64,000 nucleotides of DNA, taken from the NCBI GenBank assembly GCA_964017195.1, contig OZ024895.1, forward strand, positions 24,897,875 to 24,961,874, given 5' to 3'. The DNA comes from Siderastrea radians (Eukaryota; Cnidaria; Anthozoa; Scleractinia; Rhizangiidae). The notes beneath the pieces are model-generated. The model made no database searches, was not told where the DNA came from, and saw nothing but the letters and a program-made list of their open reading frames with translations. Each line of letters starts with the position of its first letter. Within the stretch, counting starts at the first letter, position 1. A program made the position numbers and the translations under genes. This document shows positions 63,661-64,000 of the stretch, piece by piece.

Positions 63661-64000
63661 GTGAGAATTATACATAGCATTCCCAACATAATTTACTTAC
63701 TTTATTGTACGGAACTGGGGAAACGACTTAATAAACAAGTCAAAAATGAAGTCCAGTCAACCAGTACGCCATTTTAATCAATACTTTTGGAAAGGGTTTA
63801 ATCACATGACTGGTTACGTGAGCTTTAATAGTCGAAAATGCATTCTTTTCTTTCTAGTGCTTTCTTATTCGACAATATTACACTGTTTTATGTTTTAATC
63901 TTTTCCTACTTGCTAGAGATCATTATCACAGTACTTTAAAGCCGAAAAAATGTCTACTGTGACAACAAAATTTCAATTTTTGGCATCCTTGATAACTAGT
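63661..64000. other. No gene recognised to window end
   Basis: AT-rich; may still belong to the LINE-B 5' region or be flanking DNA. Confidence 0.4.

Overview
This 64 kb window is animal (eukaryotic) DNA. It is AT-rich, dense in degenerate transposable elements (TEs), and shows spliceosomal exon borders and no operons. The mix of families points to a cnidarian, most likely a scleractinian coral or a close relative: L1/Tx1-like and CR1/L2-like LINEs, a Penelope-like element, a DIRS-like tyrosine-recombinase retroelement, Kolobok with THAP, Harbinger, a CACTA-type element, tRNA-derived repeats and multicopy cnidarian-type uncharacterised proteins. This assignment is inference; I found no diagnostic single-copy gene. 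I could not find one intact, clearly functional host gene.

Layout. 1-4.2 kb: no recognised gene, one promoter-like site. 4.2-18.2 kb: a single L1/Tx1-like LINE (LINE-A, minus strand) blown apart by nested insertions. From 3' to 5' these are a 3.3 kb element with TTAATT duplications that itself holds a 247-bp tRNA-like tandem array, a DIRS-like fragment, a solo LTR with heat-shock-element-like motifs that in turn contains a Kolobok element with a THAP exon and a P2X7-like ORF, and a CR1/L2-like LINE 3' end. 18.2-20.4 kb: Penelope-like element. 21-22.2 kb: Harbinger transposase pseudogene. 22.6-32 kb: sparse sequence with short inverted repeats, a tRNA-derived SINE-like copy and pieces of a minus-strand spliced gene. 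32.4-36 kb: a TTAA MITE and a TA-flanked element built around a 21-bp minisatellite. 36.7-37.8 kb: a decayed first-exon-like ORF. 37.8-47.5 kb: a 9.7 kb element with CACTA termini, TTA duplications and subterminal repeats, carrying smaller elements. 48.1-55.7 kb: an element with tandem-repeat-built inverted ends and a decayed gene (candidate PIN/FEN-like core plus Cys-rich C-terminus) split by a complete Harbinger element (transposase plus Myb/SANT-like gene). 55.8-58.2 kb: small TE gene remnants. 58.2-63.7 kb: LINE-B (minus), split in its endonuclease by a 583-bp inverted pair of tRNA-like genes with a perfect 13-bp target duplication.

Almost every ORF carries frameshifts, stops or lost catalytic residues, so the window records layered transposition. 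The points most worth following are the heat-shock-type LTR, the Kolobok/P2X7-like pairing, the palindromic tRNA-pair element and its array, and the element at 48.1-55.7 kb.
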